Positions 7,179 to 7,765 of a DNA stretch of 7,765 nucleotides are shown here, one piece after another. The notes under the pieces are model-generated. The model did not search any database, had not been told where the DNA came from, and worked only from the letters and a program-made list of their open reading frames with translations. This DNA comes from Clostridia bacterium (GTDB taxonomy: Bacteria > Bacillota > Clostridia > Oscillospirales > CAG-272). Made by a program: the position numbers and the translations under genes. The DNA lies in NCBI GenBank assembly GCA_017461825.1, contig JAFTXB010000202.1, positions 1 to 7,765 of the forward strand. The letters are read 5' to 3'. Within the stretch, counting starts at the first letter, position 1, and each line of letters starts with the position of its first letter.

Positions 7179-7406
7179 ATGAAAAAACTGATTTTTGCAC
7201 TTTGCTTGCTGATCGCGCTTTCGGCTGTTTTCTGCGCCTGCGGAGAGAACACCGATGACCCCAAGGACACTACTGAAACCACTGTTGCCGCAACCGACAC
7301 GGGCGCGCCCGAGGATACGACCGTGACCGAGGAGTCCACGACCGAGGCCGTAACCTACAACTACGACGAGCTTGATACCGACGGCAATTGGACGCCCTAC
7401 TATTGA
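7179..7406 (+). CDS. Small lipoprotein, 75 residues, mostly Thr/Asp/Glu linker
   Basis: A lipoprotein signal peptide (MKKLIFALCLLIALSAVFCAC) ends with the modified Cys at residue 21. The remaining 54 residues are almost entirely acidic and Thr-rich (DDPKDTTETTVAATDTG, TTVTEESTTEAV), followed by a short aromatic end, DELDTDGNWTPYY. No folded domain is visible. The composition is like the spacer between the lipid anchor and the domain in the other lipoproteins here, so this may be a genuine tiny lipoprotein or the stub of a larger gene that lost its domain. The rho-independent terminator that follows after 34 nt argues that it is the true last gene of the operon. ATG 7161 is an alternative start adding six residues. 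Function unknown. Confidence 0.72.
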   Translation: MKKLIFALCLLIALSAVFCACGENTDDPKDTTETTVAATDTGAPEDTTVTEESTTEAVTYNYDELDTDGNWTPYY

Positions 7407-7440
7407 GCGTGCAAATTGGATAAAGTGAATTGACAAAACG

Positions 7441-7486
7441 CTACCCCCGACTGCCTTGATGTAAGGACGGTTGGGGGTGGTTTTTT
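7441..7486 (+). terminator. Rho-independent terminator of the exported-protein operon
   Basis: The arms CTACCCCCGACTGCCTT (7441-7457) and AAGGACGGTTGGGGGTGG (7463-7480) pair with a few G-U wobbles and a one-base bulge around the loop GATGT. Six T residues follow at 7481-7486. It lies 34 nt after the stop of the small lipoprotein gene and before the next promoter. Confidence 0.9.
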
Positions 7487-7546
7487 CGCTGATGTGGTTT
7501 GTTCTTTGCTTTTTTCGTGTTCTGATTATTTTTGCAGACGGTGGGA

Positions 7547-7575
7547 TTGACTTCGGGTTGAATACATGGTATAAT
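7547..7575 (+). promoter_or_regulatory. Sigma-A type promoter with extended -10
   Basis: TTGACT at 7547-7552 and TATAAT at 7570-7575 are separated by exactly 17 nt, with TGG immediately before the -10 (extended -10, TGnTATAAT). Transcription should start near 7582. It lies downstream of the terminator at 7441-7486 and drives the next unit. The 60 nt before it (7487-7546) show no other feature. Confidence 0.88.
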
Positions 7576-7602
7576 ACGGTCAGAAGACAATTGAAATTTT
7601 TT

Positions 7603-7608
7603 GGGAGG
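7603..7608 (+). promoter_or_regulatory. Strong Shine-Dalgarno GGGAGG
   Basis: GGGAGG, inside TTGGGAGGAAAC, lies 9 nt before ATG 7618. It serves the 13-codon ORF rather than the SIR2-like start at 7656, which is 47 nt away and has no site of its own. Confidence 0.7.
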
Positions 7609-7617
7609 AAACTTGGA

Positions 7618-7659
7618 ATGTACGATTTAAGCTACAAAGACTTGAATCCGACAAAATGA
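7618..7659 (+). CDS. 13-residue leader ORF overlapping the SIR2-like gene
   Basis: ATG 7618 follows a consensus promoter and a strong Shine-Dalgarno and encodes MYDLSYKDLNPTK, then TGA at 7657-7659. The stop overlaps the ATG of the next ORF as ATGA. The arrangement suggests that ribosomes terminating here restart on the SIR2-like gene (translational coupling). No regulatory codon run or attenuator hairpin is visible. It could instead be the residue of an altered 5' end of the downstream gene. The peptide itself resembles nothing I recognise. Confidence 0.5.
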   Translation: MYDLSYKDLNPTK

Positions 7660-7765
7660 CGGTTACGAATTATCCAAAGCTGCTTTCGGTCTTGCGGCAA
7701 AATCAAAGTATCGTTTATCTGTGCGGCGCGGGGCTCTCGATGTCGCTTGGGGGTCACCGAAACAG
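7656..7765 (+). CDS. SIR2-like NAD-binding domain protein, 3' truncated by the window
   Basis: The frame opens at ATG 7656 and runs off the right edge, giving 36 complete codons. Residues 19-33 read IVYLCGAGLSMSLGG: a hydrophobic strand followed by GAG-x-S, the phosphate-binding signature that starts SIR2-fold (NAD-binding) domains. The continuation LGGHRN resembles SIR2-like proteins in which the strand is followed by a Leu-Gly turn. Such stand-alone or fused SIR2-like domains in bacteria are often NAD-depleting effectors of antiphage defence (ThsA, DSR and pAgo-associated families), but with so little sequence neither a family nor catalytic residues can be assigned. There is no in-frame ATG, GTG or TTG between 7611 and 7656, and translation probably depends on the upstream 13-codon ORF. 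It has its own promoter, separate from the exported-protein operon. Confidence 0.62.
   Translation, partial: MTVTNYPKLLSVLRQNQSIVYLCGAGLSMSLGGHRN

Noticed and set aside
112..7436. Long minus-strand open frames, for example 3888-5066, 6204-7436 and 112-1053
   Set aside because: They lie antisense to well-supported coding genes, have no recognisable domains or Shine-Dalgarno sites, and show the low-complexity composition of shadow frames.
7471..7617. Longer 62-residue ORF from an ATG at 7471 through the promoter to 7659
   Set aside because: Its start lies within the terminator stem, before the -35/-10 elements, and has no ribosome binding site; only the part from 7618 is plausible.
1..7765. 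CRISPR arrays, tRNA or rRNA genes, insertion sequences, attachment sites
   Set aside because: No repeat-spacer pattern, no cloverleaf or rRNA-like stretch, no transposase or integrase coding sequence, and no terminal inverted repeats were seen.

Overview
The window reads as part of a genome from an uncultured gut- or rumen-type Clostridia (Firmicutes) bacterium. The evidence is strong AGGAG-type ribosome binding sites, lipoprotein signal peptides of the MKK...LxAC form followed by acidic Thr/Glu linkers, intermediate GC, a consensus sigma-A promoter and a short YxxP...DVLT peptide of a style common in that group. No marker gene is present, so finer placement is not possible. All supported genes lie on the + strand.

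Region 1 (1-7406) looks like one tightly packed operon of exported proteins. Gaps between genes are 22-33 nt and almost every gene has its own Shine-Dalgarno. In order it holds: (a) a large secreted protein, truncated by the left edge, joining a beta-helix-type tail and a 'GASxR...SIYDVA' module to a ComEC-like metallo-beta-lactamase (MBL) fold hydrolase, with its reading frame broken at an A9 run near 897-905; (b) a 47-residue peptide; (c) a solute-binding lipoprotein; (d) a second MBL-fold hydrolase, this one a lipoprotein with a GH20-domain-2-like N-terminus; (e) a secreted beta-helix protein with a second copy of the GASxR module; (f) a very small, linker-like lipoprotein. A rho-independent terminator at 7441-7486 closes the unit.

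Region 2 (7487-7765) starts a new transcription unit. A consensus extended -10 promoter (TTGACT-17-TATAAT) precedes a strong Shine-Dalgarno and a 13-codon ORF. The stop of that ORF overlaps (ATGA) the start of a gene cut by the right edge. The first residues of that gene carry a SIR2-like nucleotide-binding motif (LCGAGLSMSLG).

The most interesting feature is modular. Modules fused in gene (a), beta-helix tail/GASxR plus MBL, recur a few kb downstream as the two adjacent separate genes (d) and (e). This is a fusion/fission arrangement suggesting that the MBL hydrolase and the GASxR protein act together outside the membrane, possibly on a polymer whose fragments the solute-binding protein captures. 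The substrate cannot be read from the sequence. No permease, ATPase, polysaccharide-degrading catalytic domain or regulator of this unit lies inside the window.
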